The notes: generated from the sequence alone by a model not told the origin. A stretch of 28,643 nt of DNA from Ga0077527 sp038316355 (GCA_038316355.1 JBBQAO010000042.1:1-28643), one strand, 5' to 3'. Counted from the stretch's first letter, positions 1-8,176 are shown. Translations and numbers: made by a program.

Positions 1-831
1 GGTCTATTGCTGCTGATCAGCGGCTGCAGCATGGTGCGCACGGGTTACGGGCATTTCGATTCGGTCGCAGCATGGATGGTCCACGACTACTTCGACCTGA
101 ATTCCGAACAGCGCGACCTGTTCGCGCAGCGCTTCGAACGCCTGCACGCCTGGCACCGCCAGAACCAGTTGCCCGAATACGCGCAACTTCTCGGCGACAC
201 GCAGGCACGCGCCAGACGCGGCCTGCGCGAAGCCGACATGTTATGGCTGGTCGATGGCGTCAAACAACGTTACGCACGCATCGCCGTGCGCGGCGCTGCG
301 GATGCTGCAGATCTGCTGGCGACGCTGACGCAGGACCAGATTGAATCCTTCCGCCAGCAGGTCGCCAAGGACAACAACAAGTTCATGCGCGAACACCGTA
401 TCGCCGACAGCGAAACCGAACGGCGCAAGGTGGTCCGGGAGCGCACGCTGTCGCAATTGCGCGATTGGGTCGGGCCACTGAGCGATGCACAACAGACCAA
501 AGTCAGCGCCATGCTCCAAACCATGCCACTGGTCGACAAACTGCGCCACGAAGACCGGCTGCGCCGGCAGCGCGAGTTTCTGGCATTGCTCGAACTGCGC
601 AGCGGCGACCGCGCGCTATTCACGCAACGGCTGCGCGACTGGCTGGAAAATTGGGAAGCTGGTCGCCCGGCCGAACAGGCGCGCTTGTTTGAGGAGTCCT
701 GGAAAAAACGCGCCGAACTCTATGCCGCCGTTGACCACATGCTGACGCCCGTGCAACGCAACCATCTGGTCAGCAAGCTGCAGGATTACATCGACGATTT
801 CCGCGAGTTATCCAGGGCCAGAAACCGTTAA
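1..831 (+). CDS. DUF6279-type lipoprotein, 5' end cut off by window
   Basis: The reading frame is open from the first base, so the true start lies before the window. The first visible residues are a hydrophobic stretch ending in a lipobox, LLLISGC, with the lipidated cysteine at bases 25-27. This is the end of a lipoprotein signal peptide, and the mature protein would be anchored to a membrane facing the periplasm. The remaining 265 or so residues are charged and mainly helical (many Arg, Glu, Gln), with aromatic residues near the N-terminus (W, Y, F around 'AAWMVHDYFDL'). This pattern resembles the DUF6279 lipoprotein family, whose function is unknown. No catalytic motif is visible. The gene ends with TAA at 829-831, and no same-strand partner is visible before the inverted repeat downstream. 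The lipoprotein call is firm; the family assignment is from memory of the pattern. Confidence 0.75.
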   Translation, partial: GLLLLISGCSMVRTGYGHFDSVAAWMVHDYFDLNSEQRDLFAQRFERLHAWHRQNQLPEYAQLLGDTQARARRGLREADMLWLVDGVKQRYARIAVRGAADAADLLATLTQDQIESFRQQVAKDNNKFMREHRIADSETERRKVVRERTLSQLRDWVGPLSDAQQTKVSAMLQTMPLVDKLRHEDRLRRQREFLALLELRSGDRALFTQRLRDWLENWEAGRPAEQARLFEESWKKRAELYAAVDHMLTPVQRNHLVSKLQDYIDDFRELSRARNR

Positions 832-869
832 GCGTAAAATCCCGACTTGCAAGCCATCAAAAAAACCAT

Positions 870-1002
870 TTAACCGCCGATAAACGCAGATGAACGCAGA
901 TCAACCCTAAAAAACCACAAAAATGCTTACCTTGATTTAATCTGCCCCTTTTCAGATATTTTTGATTTTATCGGCGTTAATCCGCGTTCATCGGCGGTTA
1001 AC
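870..1002. repeat. Imperfect long inverted repeat (dispersed-repeat type)
   Basis: Arms at about 871-901 and 971-1001 are reverse complements with a few mismatches. The left arm begins TTAACCGCCGATAAACGCAG and the right arm ends TCATCGGCGGTTAA. The 69-base spacer is AT-rich. This resembles a dispersed intergenic repeat seen in many proteobacteria. It fills the gap between the lipoprotein gene and the aminotransferase gene and could form a hairpin in RNA. No promoter is convincingly visible in it. Confidence 0.7.
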
Positions 1003-1046
1003 GTTTTCTGATTTTGATCTGGACTTCTGAGCAATCATTCACAGCC

Positions 1047-2204
1047 ATGCCGTCCTATCCCGGCCGTATAAACTCAAAACTCCCCCATGTCGGCACCACC
1101 ATTTTCACGGTGATGTCGCGCCTCGCCGCCGAACACAAGGCCATAAACCTGTCACAGGGTTTTCCGGATTTTGACTGCACAGCGGAACTGCGCGCGCTGG
1201 TCACCAAACATTTCAACAGCGGCGTCAACCAGTACCCGCCGATGGCCGGCATCGCGCCGCTGCGCGAAGCCATCGCCGAAAAAATCGCCTCGTTATACGG
1301 TACAAGTTACGACGTTGAGCAGGAAGTCACCGTCGTGCCCGGCGCCACCTACGCCATCTACACCGCGGTCGCGGCACTGATCCGCCCCGGCGACGAAGTC
1401 ATCCTGTTCGAGCCGACTTATGACAGCTACGGCCCGGCGGTCGAAGTGCATGGCGGTGTGCCGGTCTACGTGCAACTGCGTTACCCCGACTACAGCATCG
1501 ACTGGCAAGCCGTGCAGACGGCGATCACGCCAAAGACCAAGCTGCTGATCATCAACACGCCGCACAACCCGACGGCAACGGTTCTGTCAGCGGAAGACCT
1601 GCGGCTGCTGGAAAGCCTGCTGCGCAATACCAACATCGCGGTGATCAGCGATGAAGTCTACGAACACATCGTGTTTGACGGCTACCAGCACCAAAGCGTC
1701 GCGCGTTTTCCTGGGCTGGCCGAACGCAGCTTCCTGGTGTCCTCCTTCGGCAAGACCTACCACGTCACTGGCTGGAAAATGGGCTACGTCGCTGCACCGC
1801 GAGAATTGATGGCGGAGTTCCGCAAGGTGCATCAGTTCAACGCCTTCGTCGCCAACGGCCCGCTGCAGTACGTGTTCGCTGAATACATGCAGAACAAGGA
1901 CGCCTATCTGCAACTCGCGGCCTTCTATCAGAAAAAACGCGACTTTTTTCTGGATGGAATAAAAGGCTCGCGCTTCAAACCTCTACCCTCACGCGGCACT
2001 TTTTTCCAGAACCTGTCGTATGAAATGATCAGCGAAGAAAAAGATACCGACCTCGCAGTGCGCCTGACCAGGGAACATGGCGTCGCGTCGATCCCGGTGT
2101 CAGTGTTCTACCGCCAGCCGCCGGCGCATCGGGTGTTGCGCTTCTGTTTTGCCAAGTCGGAGGAGACGCTGGCGAAGGGGGCGGAGATACTCGGCAGGCT
2201 TTGA
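1047..2204 (+). CDS. PLP-dependent aminotransferase, YbdL-like (methionine/keto-acid type)
   Basis: A fold-type I aminotransferase of 385 residues, close to the length of E. coli YbdL, which prefers methionine and aromatic amino acids. The N-terminus (SKLPHVGTTIFTVMSRLA, then INLSQGFPDFD) is diagnostic of this group. The PLP Schiff-base lysine is K236 in SSFGKTYHVTGWK, and the substrate/PLP-contacting NTPHNP stretch is at 170-175. The C-terminal arginine region is present (HRVLRFCFAKSEE). The start was set at ATG 1047 because the family alignment begins there; an upstream TTG at 1014 would add 11 residues with no family counterpart. The enzyme is cytosolic. Likely roles are transamination in methionine salvage or amino-acid turnover; the exact substrate cannot be read from sequence. 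It stands alone, with repeats on both sides. Confidence 0.9.
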   Translation: MPSYPGRINSKLPHVGTTIFTVMSRLAAEHKAINLSQGFPDFDCTAELRALVTKHFNSGVNQYPPMAGIAPLREAIAEKIASLYGTSYDVEQEVTVVPGATYAIYTAVAALIRPGDEVILFEPTYDSYGPAVEVHGGVPVYVQLRYPDYSIDWQAVQTAITPKTKLLIINTPHNPTATVLSAEDLRLLESLLRNTNIAVISDEVYEHIVFDGYQHQSVARFPGLAERSFLVSSFGKTYHVTGWKMGYVAAPRELMAEFRKVHQFNAFVANGPLQYVFAEYMQNKDAYLQLAAFYQKKRDFFLDGIKGSRFKPLPSRGTFFQNLSYEMISEEKDTDLAVRLTREHGVASIPVSVFYRQPPAHRVLRFCFAKSEETLAKGAEILGRL

Positions 2205-2270
2205 TACTGCCGCCAAATAAATAATTAATAAAATCAATTTCTTATAAGCGCCCATCAATTTTGAAGCTGC

Positions 2271-2353
2271 CGTAGCCCGGATGCAATCCGGGGCCGCGTA
2301 GCGGCTGGAATACGCTGCATCCCCCGGATTACGCTGCGCTCATCCGGGCTACG
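2271..2353. repeat. Dispersed REP-like inverted repeat
   Basis: CGTAGCCCGGATG at 2271-2283 is exactly reverse-complementary to CATCCGGGCTACG at 2341-2353, enclosing about 57 bases with further GC-rich self-complementary segments. This is the common 'CGTAGCCCGGATGAGCGCAG' class of intergenic repeat in proteobacteria. It lies just after the aminotransferase gene. The rest of 2205-2480 is AT-rich and shows no convincing gene. Confidence 0.8.
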
Positions 2354-2489
2354 ATTTCTAAATTGTTGCTGTAGAGTCATTTTTCCATGAAAAATAACGT
2401 CAGCTTAGGGAGACAGATCGCCAGCTTATCCGGCAAAACTGTCGCCCTAAATTAAAGTTGGCCGCTGTAGATAAGTACATGCCAATTGT

Positions 2490-3272
2490 GGCCGAAAAAT
2501 TGGAAGCAGACGCCGCAATGAGCTTGAGCGACGAACGCAATTCCACGTCTTGGTGGGCAGGCTGAAGAGACACTACTGGCCCGCTGACATGCCCCGGCCA
2601 GGCTTTCGCTTCTACGCCTACGACAAGGACTCCAGATCACTCTTTGCGCTTGTCGAGGTTGTGCGCGGGAGGTCCTTTACACACCGAACGCTTGCCGAGT
2701 TCGCAGGATAAGTTGGGCAACTTGTCGGTTACCCGCCGAACCGAGACAACGCCTATTGGCGGGGCCTGCCGCGCCCAACGGGCAAACACCCTTGCACCGG
2801 CTATGCCATTCGCTGGAAGGATGTCAGGAAAGTACACATTCCATGGCATGGTCGTTTTCCGCAACTGGGCTGGGCGCGGCTTCATAATGGCTCTCTGATC
2901 CCTGACATTGATCCACTGCAGTCTTTCGCGGAGGGTGACAGAATAGTTCGTCGTCATCTCACGATCGAACGGGATTCCAAGTTGTGAGCGCTTGCCAAGG
3001 ACTATTGGCGGGCCGAGCCAGGGCGCTTACGGTGCTTAGTTTGTGGCTTCGACTTCGAGAGACAGTATGGTCTCGTCGTGGCCGAGTTTATCGAAATACA
3101 TCATGACAAGCCGCTTAGCGAGCGTAGAGGTGGCCGTCACACAAAGGTCAAAAATCTGAAGCCTCTGTGCTCCAACTGCCATCGCATGGTTCACCGGGAC
3201 GTGAAAAACCCGCTGTCATTGAACGCTCTAAAGAGCAAGCTACGGCTAACAACTGCACGCACGCCAAAGTAA
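2490..3272 (+). pseudogene. Decayed HNH endonuclease gene
   Basis: A continuous frame from about 2550 to 3272 encodes protein-like sequence broken by TAA at 2709-2711 and TGA at 2985-2987. After the second stop it reads as the C-terminal part of an HNH nuclease: a zinc-binding CLVCG near 3039-3053, the catalytic IEIHHDKPLSE near 3087-3119, then LCSNCHRMVHR, which supplies the second cysteine pair and the final H of HNH. The segments before and between the stops (RPGFRFYAYDKDSRSLFALV; WHGRFPQLGWARLHNG) also look like translated protein in the same frame. Around 2490-2562 the coding signal seems to shift frame, so the 5' limit is uncertain. Related intact genes are restriction-type or homing-type nucleases. 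Only the last 64-96 residues could be made as one peptide, which probably lacks activity. Confidence 0.75.
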
Positions 3273-3379
3273 ATGGGAAGAGTAAGGCCAATGGAGGCAG
3301 TGTAATATTTTAGTTATTCGCGCCGGGGCAACACCGCCAAAACCCGTGCCCACCGCCCCACATAAAAAAGGATGATTTT

Positions 3380-3550
3380 GTGCCGCCGAAACTGAGAGAG
3401 ATCGTTGCCGAGCTTGAACGCGCAGGGCTCACCAATCGGGGCGGCAAAGGCAGTCATCAGAACTTTGTCCACTCGAACGTTTCAAAACCCATCACAATAT
3501 CGGGAGCGCCCGGAGCCGACGCGAAGCATTATCAGGTCCGCGTCGTATAG
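3380..3550 (+). CDS. hicA: HicA-family mRNA interferase toxin, C-terminally truncated
   Basis: A 56-residue protein starting at GTG 3380 after a good ribosome site (AAAAGGA at 3367-3373). It matches HicA, a small dsRBD-fold toxin that cleaves mRNA: N-terminal helix LREIVAELERAG, then the conserved GGKGSHQNFVH segment with catalytic His26, then the strand KPITISG and the AKHYQ end. The frame ends at TAG 3548-3550, but continuing past it gives RAVEESKS and a TGA at 3575-3577. That TGA overlaps the hicB start as ATGA, and such a continuation is what longer HicA proteins normally have. The TAG therefore looks like a recent nonsense mutation removing the last helix. The toxin may be weakened or inactive; the catalytic histidine is still present. 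Confidence 0.85.
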   Translation: MPPKLREIVAELERAGLTNRGGKGSHQNFVHSNVSKPITISGAPGADAKHYQVRVV

Positions 3551-3573
3551 CGCGCCGTTGAGGAGTCAAAATC

Positions 3574-3813
3574 ATGAAAGACAGTGCAAGATACGCGAAG
3601 ATCGTCGAGTGGTCGGAAGAGGACCAATGCTTTGTCGGAAGCTCGCCGGGCCTGATTTACGGTGGATGTCACAGTGCGGATGAAAAGGCCGTGTTCGAGC
3701 AACTGTGCCTGGTGGTCGAAGAAGCCATTGCGCTCTACAACAAAGACGGGAAACCGCTTCCCCCGCCAACAGCAGGGCGCGACTTCGCAGACAAAATGCA
3801 GAATGTCGCGTAA
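3574..3813 (+). CDS. hicB: HicB-family antitoxin
   Basis: A 79-residue HicB antitoxin of the short type that has a partial RNase H-like fold and no obvious added DNA-binding domain. Recognisable blocks are YAKIVEWSEEDQCFVGSSPG, GLIYGGCH, the helix VFEQLCLVVEEAIALY and the C-terminal DGKPLPPPTAGRDF. It would bind and neutralise HicA in the cytoplasm. The ATG at 3574 overlaps the ancestral hicA stop (ATGA), which implies translational coupling. The present hicA stop lies 23 bases upstream of the ATG, so coupling may now be weaker. The antitoxin reading frame is intact. Confidence 0.92.
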   Translation: MKDSARYAKIVEWSEEDQCFVGSSPGLIYGGCHSADEKAVFEQLCLVVEEAIALYNKDGKPLPPPTAGRDFADKMQNVA

Positions 3814-3844
3814 TCGCGCAGACGCGCTCAGGTAACTGCTGACG

Positions 3845-5158
3845 TTAATTGATCCCCTTAACGACCGCATACAAATACAACACCGCAATCCCCACCCCCG
3901 TCATTTTCATGCTGTAACGCCGGTTCAAGCCCAGCAGTTCGCCGAACGGCAATCCATAACGCCCCGCCATTCCCAGCATGGTGTTGGACATCGGGCAGGC
4001 GGTCAGCCCCACACCCCAGCTGATCAGGAACACCATGGCCAGCATCGTCTGGTCCGGCTGCAGCGGCATCAGCCACGGCCCCAACACCGATACCAGGATG
4101 ATCGGATGCAGGCCGAGCCAGGCGCAGACGTTCATCACCACCAGCACCAGGCTGGCCTCGAAAGCACCGAAGCGCGAGAACGGCAGGCCGAGATCCAGCG
4201 CGTCGATGGTGCCGGACATTCCCGCCGACAGAATGCCCGCGGCAAGGAACAGCGTCAGTTCGCCATTCATCGCCGGCAGCCGGGTATGGACATGGCGCAG
4301 CAGTATGGATCCGGCCTGCGCGCCATAACGCAGCAGCAGCGTGACGATGGTCACCAGCGATGCCAGCCCGGCGATGATCGCCATGATCGACCAGCGCGGC
4401 TGCCACTCGTGCACCATCAGTACACCCACTGCCAGAACCGCTGGCACCCACAGGGCTTCAAGATGCAGCGGATAACCGACGAAGTGTTCCGCACTGCCGT
4501 GGCGTTTTGAAGTCAGCGTAAACCAGGTGATGATGATGCCCGCGGCCGCAACCGGAATGCCCCAGAAAATCAGCAGCGTCAGGCTGGCCCCGGGTGCTGC
4601 CGTCAGTGCCGCTGCCATCGCGCCGTAAAACGGTGACCAGGTTGCGCCGACAATGAAAGCCTGTGACAGCGCCATCGCCTGCTCCATGGTCAGCTTGGTG
4701 CGTGCGCTCAGACGATCCGCGAAGATCGCCACCGCGGAATAGTTGATCACTGCGCCAAAAAAATGCACGCCGATCATGGTCTTGAACAGCGCTCTCCGGC
4801 CCTGCTCCAGCGGTTCCGATGCCCGGGTCCGGCTGACCGCAATCAGTTGCAGGAAGGACACCGCGATCAGCATGCCGGACAGCGGTACGTTCTGCGTCAA
4901 TGCGCTGCGGATCAGACCTTCGCTGCCGCGAGTCATGCCAAAAACGATACCCAGTGCGCCGAGCCCTGCAAGCGCCAGCACCATGATCAACTGGTGGCGC
5001 GGCAAACGCGGCAACAGCAGCAGGCAGGCCGTCCAGGCAATGACGCCGGTAATCCACGCCGGGTATGCGGTCAGCCATACCGCGGCAACCACGAGGATAA
5101 CCACCGCGACATAACACCAGGCCGCGAGCCGGTCGCTCAAGGAGTGGGATGAACTCAA
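3845..5158 (-). CDS. Polytopic membrane permease, probably of the ion-transporter superfamily
   Basis: About 437 residues with roughly 11-12 hydrophobic segments spread along the whole length, so an inner-membrane transporter. It has an early segment VAVVILVVAAVWLTAYPAW and a middle loop rich in charged residues (TSKRHGSAEHF). A late conserved-looking stretch, LGLHPIILVSVLGPWL followed by GVGLTACPMSNTMLG, resembles re-entrant loops of the ion-transporter (citrate/dicarboxylate-like) superfamily. The substrate cannot be assigned. The start is unclear: TTG at 5158 follows directly after an in-frame TAG and has no strong ribosome site, and another TTG at 5140 is possible. There is no ATG near the N-terminus. 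The gene is convergent with hicB, 31 bases away. Confidence 0.65.
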   Translation of the reverse strand: MSSSHSLSDRLAAWCYVAVVILVVAAVWLTAYPAWITGVIAWTACLLLLPRLPRHQLIMVLALAGLGALGIVFGMTRGSEGLIRSALTQNVPLSGMLIAVSFLQLIAVSRTRASEPLEQGRRALFKTMIGVHFFGAVINYSAVAIFADRLSARTKLTMEQAMALSQAFIVGATWSPFYGAMAAALTAAPGASLTLLIFWGIPVAAAGIIITWFTLTSKRHGSAEHFVGYPLHLEALWVPAVLAVGVLMVHEWQPRWSIMAIIAGLASLVTIVTLLLRYGAQAGSILLRHVHTRLPAMNGELTLFLAAGILSAGMSGTIDALDLGLPFSRFGAFEASLVLVVMNVCAWLGLHPIILVSVLGPWLMPLQPDQTMLAMVFLISWGVGLTACPMSNTMLGMAGRYGLPFGELLGLNRRYSMKMTGVGIAVLYLYAVVKGIN

Positions 5159-5178
5159 CTACTGGCTTTCAAAGATAC

Positions 5179-5290
5179 CGTCATTCCGGCGAAAGCCGGA
5201 ATCCAGGAGGCTTGGAGGCAAAGCCCTGGATTCCGGCTCGCGCTGTCTCTCAAGGGGACTTCCTTCAAAGCGTGCCTGGCCGGAATGACG
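5179..5290. repeat. Dispersed inverted repeat (CGTCATTCCGGC type)
   Basis: CGTCATTCCGGC at 5179-5190 pairs with GCCGGAATGACG at 5279-5290. Inside, GCCGGAATCCAG at 5195-5206 pairs with CTGGATTCCGGC at 5226-5237. This is a widely distributed bacterial intergenic repeat. It lies between the permease start and the SDR-like gene stop and could fold into a large cruciform or RNA hairpin. Confidence 0.85.
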
Positions 5291-5330
5291 GATCTGAAAT
5301 GCGACGATCAACAGTAATCGCCAACGGCCA

Positions 5331-6104
5331 TCACAACACGCCGGACAGGCCACCGTCGACGTTGATGCAGCAACCGGTGACATAACTTGCGGCATCGGAT
5401 GCGAGAAATGCAATCACGTTTGCGACTTCTGCCGATTCACCCATGCGTTTGATCGGCACGGTCTTTCCGGTATCCGCGTAATGCTGCTCGACGCTCTTCT
5501 TGTTGCGCTCGGCACCGCGCTCCTGCTGCTTCGACTTGATTTTGCCAACCGCAACGACGTTGACCAGAATGTTGTCAGCGGCGAGTTCCTTGGACAGGCC
5601 CTTGGACAGCGCCAGGCCCGCGGCACGGCTGACGGTGGTCGGGAACATCCCGGCTCCGGGCTGCTTGGCACCGACCATGTTGAGGCTGATGATGCGGCCG
5701 CCGCCGACTTTTTTCATGTGCGGGATGGCCGCGCGCGCAGTGCGCACCTGCGCCATGACCTTGATTTCAATGTCCAGATCCCAGAAGCTGTCTTCGACCT
5801 TGTCGAAAGCGATCTGGCCCGAGCCACCGGCGTTGTTGACGACGATATCAAGACGGCCAAAGTGTTTCGCGGTTTCCTCGATGAAGCGCTCCATGTCGCC
5901 TTCCTTGGATGCATCGGCAACCACGCCCAGCACATCGCCGCCCTGTTTCTTCAGCTCGGCGGCAAATGCGTCGATCAACTCCTTGCGGCGCGCGCAGAAC
6001 GCGACCTTTGCACCCTCCGCAACCAGGCGCCGCACAGTTGCCTCGCCGATGCCTTCGGTGCCACCGGTCACTGCCGCAACTTTGCCTTTTAATCCGAGTT
6101 CCAT
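5331..6104 (-). CDS. SDR-fold protein with atypical active site
   Basis: A 257-residue short-chain dehydrogenase/reductase-fold protein. The N-terminal cofactor motif TGGTEGIG (residues 13-20), NNAG (90-93), and the C-terminal NVDGG end are typical of classical SDRs. The active site is not: the place of the YxxxK motif reads T156-T-V-S-R160, so tyrosine is threonine and lysine is arginine. The usual catalytic serine region reads SLNMVG instead of a normal ISS segment. It may bind NAD(P) but would not work by the classical mechanism. The start is ATG 6104, supported by GAGGAT upstream and by where the fold begins; the frame stays open further upstream without family sequence. It is divergent from the hydroxyacid dehydrogenase gene, with 81 bases between them. 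Confidence 0.88.
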   Translation of the reverse strand: MELGLKGKVAAVTGGTEGIGEATVRRLVAEGAKVAFCARRKELIDAFAAELKKQGGDVLGVVADASKEGDMERFIEETAKHFGRLDIVVNNAGGSGQIAFDKVEDSFWDLDIEIKVMAQVRTARAAIPHMKKVGGGRIISLNMVGAKQPGAGMFPTTVSRAAGLALSKGLSKELAADNILVNVVAVGKIKSKQQERGAERNKKSVEQHYADTGKTVPIKRMGESAEVANVIAFLASDAASYVTGCCINVDGGLSGVL

Positions 6105-6185
6105 AGCGTGATCCTCATTATTGTCGCTGTTAAAATCAGGGGGCGATTGTGACACATCCGCAAAGCCGCGGTAGACTCGCTGCCC

Positions 6186-7145
6186 ATGATTATCGCCATC
6201 CCCGACGACTACCACGGCCTTGTCCATTCACTGGACTGCATGCAACTGCTGGCCGGCCATGACGTGCGCATTTACACCGATGCTGCACCGCCCACCGCAA
6301 CGCTGGTCAAGAACCTGCGTGACGCCAACATCATCGTGCCGATCCGCGAACGAACTCTGTTCACGCGAGAAATCATCGAACAACTGCCGCAACTGAAACT
6401 CTTCAGTCAGACCGGGCGCAGTTGTCACCACATCGACCTCAATGCCTGCAATGATCGCGGCATTGCTGTTGCCGCCGGCAGCCACGCCTCGCCGTACACC
6501 GTCGCCGAACAGACCTGGGCAATGATTCTCGGCAGCCTGCGCGAAATTCCGCGTGAAGCCGCATTGATGAAGAACGGCGCCTGGCGCAACTGCTTCAGCA
6601 CCGGACTCAAGGGCCGCACACTCGGTGTATTCGGCCTCGGCACCATCGGCAAGCTGGTCGCCGCAACCGGCGCCAGTTTCGGCATGCGTGTGCTGGTGTG
6701 GGGCCGCGATAGTTCGCTGGCGGCGGCACGCGCTGCGGGTTACGACACAGCGACCAACCAGGATAATCTGTTTGCGCAATCCGATGTGCTGACGCTGATG
6801 GTGCGGCTGTCGAAGGAAACGCGCGGCGTGGTCACCGCCGCCCACCTCGCGCAAATGAAACCTTCCGCGCTGCTGGTCAACACCGCACGTGCCGAACTGA
6901 TTGCGCCCGGCGCACTGGAAGCGGCACTGAAAGCGGGGCGCCCCGGTTTCGCCGCAGTCGATGTCTACGAAAATGAACCGGTGCTCAACGGTAACCATCC
7001 GTTGCTGCAACTCGACAATGCGTTATGCACGGCGCACAGCGCCTGGCTGGAGCGTGATACCTACGAGCTGTATTTCGGCGAAGCGTTTGCCAATGCCGCG
7101 GCATTTGCCGCAGGCCGGCAGGTGTCATTCGTCAACAAAAAATAG
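6186..7145 (+). CDS. D-2-hydroxyacid dehydrogenase family protein
   Basis: A 319-residue NAD-dependent D-isomer-specific 2-hydroxyacid dehydrogenase, similar in length to phosphoglycerate and glyoxylate/hydroxypyruvate reductases. The Rossmann motif GVFGLGTIG is at 147-155. The catalytic triad is visible: R235 in VNTARAEL, E264 in YENEPV and H284 in TAHSAW. The usual 'PHxG' around the histidine is replaced by AHSA, a variation seen in some members. It is cytosolic and reduces a 2-keto acid or oxidises a D-2-hydroxy acid; the substrate is unknown. The start at ATG 6186 agrees with the usual short N-terminal strand (MIIAIPDDY). No strong ribosome site is seen. Confidence 0.9.
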   Translation: MIIAIPDDYHGLVHSLDCMQLLAGHDVRIYTDAAPPTATLVKNLRDANIIVPIRERTLFTREIIEQLPQLKLFSQTGRSCHHIDLNACNDRGIAVAAGSHASPYTVAEQTWAMILGSLREIPREAALMKNGAWRNCFSTGLKGRTLGVFGLGTIGKLVAATGASFGMRVLVWGRDSSLAAARAAGYDTATNQDNLFAQSDVLTLMVRLSKETRGVVTAAHLAQMKPSALLVNTARAELIAPGALEAALKAGRPGFAAVDVYENEPVLNGNHPLLQLDNALCTAHSAWLERDTYELYFGEAFANAAAFAAGRQVSFVNKK

Positions 7146-7148
7146 TAA

Positions 7149-7268
7149 CTATTCAGTGCGAGCGGAAAGTCAAAAGCTTCCCTCACCCCGCCCTCTGCTC
7201 CGCTCCAAGTGTTCCCTTGTCCCGGAGGGAGAGGGGAGATCGTTGAGTTTGCCGCACGCACTGAATAG
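7149..7268. repeat. 120-bp element with 12-bp terminal inverted repeats and a shared 16-bp core
   Basis: CTATTCAGTGCG (7149-7160) and CGCACTGAATAG (7257-7268) are perfect inverted repeats. They bound a GC-rich segment with CCCTCACCCC and GGGAGAGGGG tracts and the core CAAGTGTTCCCTTGTC (7206-7221). The same 16 bases recur inverted at 26830-26845 and 27030-27045. It lies between the hydroxyacid dehydrogenase and MBL genes, which converge, and may act as a hairpin. No coding capacity is apparent. Confidence 0.75.
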
Positions 7269-7306
7269 ACACAAAAAATAATAAGAATGGCTGACGGAAA
7301 AGGCGG

Positions 7307-8176
7307 TTAAATTGGATCTGCTCCTGCCGTTATGCCCCTGGCCTGCCACTGTCCGGCAGCGTGTATCGCGCGCCCGTTGCGCTCCAGCCGGATCAGGTGC
7401 GCGTGCAGCGAGCGCATTGCAACGTTGTGGATGCGCTCCGGCACATCGTCATAGGCGTGGCGCACCAGCACTTCCAGCGTCGCTTGACCGGCAGCAGCCA
7501 GTGCGGTGAAAATCTTTTTCTCGCGTCTCAGCCGGTGCGCCACCAGCCGCCGCACTTCATCCTGCGGTTTTTCAATGATGTGGCCATGGCCGGGCGCAAA
7601 AGCGCCGATCGGCAAATCGAGCAGGCCTTCGAGCGAATCAAGATAGGCCTGCATGTCGCCATCTGGCGGCGAGATCACCACCGTCGAGCCCTGCATCACG
7701 TGGTCGCCGGTGAACAGCACGCCGTGGTCTTCGAGCAGGTAACACAAATGGTTGGAAGCATGGCCAGGGGTGTGTACCGCACGCAATCGGTAAGCACCAC
7801 AGTTAACGACATCGCCATCGCGCAATGCACGGTCCGGCGCGAAACCCTCATCCTGCCGCCCGTCATCGGGTGTCACACCGAAGCCGAGCACCTGCGCGCC
7901 GGTCGCTGCCTTCAGCGCGCGCGCGAGTGGTGAGTGGTCACGATGGGTATGGGTGCAGAGTATCCAGCGCAGATTTTTGCCGACCGTCTTCAGCAACACA
8001 TCGCGATGCACGTCGAGTTCGGGCCCGGGGTCGATCAGCACCAGTTCCTCGTCACCGATCAAATAAGTGTTGGTGCCGGGCCCCGTCATCACGCCGGGGT
8101 TGGGCGCGGTCACGCGCCGCACGCCGGGTGAGACCGCGACCACTTCACCGGGAATAATGGGCGTCAATGCAGTCAT
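7307..8176 (-). CDS. MBL-fold metallo-hydrolase, LACTB2-like
   Basis: A 289-residue metallo-beta-lactamase-fold hydrolase. The metal-binding THTHRDH is at 75-81, with downstream ligand motifs HTPGHASNH (one His), FTGDH (Asp) and APGHGH (last His). The C-terminal 80 residues form a helical, winged-helix-like domain (RREKKIFTALAAAG, then IHNVAMRSLHAHL) as in LACTB2, whose human member is an endoribonuclease. In bacteria such proteins are usually annotated as hydroxyacylglutathione-hydrolase-like, so thioester or RNA substrates are both possible. Its ATG overlaps the TGA of the upstream Nudix gene (ATGA at 8176-8173), so the two are translationally coupled. Confidence 0.9.
   Translation of the reverse strand: MTALTPIIPGEVVAVSPGVRRVTAPNPGVMTGPGTNTYLIGDEELVLIDPGPELDVHRDVLLKTVGKNLRWILCTHTHRDHSPLARALKAATGAQVLGFGVTPDDGRQDEGFAPDRALRDGDVVNCGAYRLRAVHTPGHASNHLCYLLEDHGVLFTGDHVMQGSTVVISPPDGDMQAYLDSLEGLLDLPIGAFAPGHGHIIEKPQDEVRRLVAHRLRREKKIFTALAAAGQATLEVLVRHAYDDVPERIHNVAMRSLHAHLIRLERNGRAIHAAGQWQARGITAGADPI

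Noticed and set aside
2985..2987. In-frame TGA in the HNH gene as a second selenocysteine codon
   Set aside because: The same frame also has a TAA at 2709, no Cys is expected at that place in HNH proteins, and no SECIS-like hairpin follows.
3548..3550. TAG in hicA as pyrrolysine or programmed readthrough
   Set aside because: Nothing in the window supports pyrrolysine use, and a single nonsense mutation explains it.
7149..7268. Intact MITE-type transposon
   Set aside because: No target-site duplication is seen beside the inverted repeats, and the other core copies have different or no matching ends.
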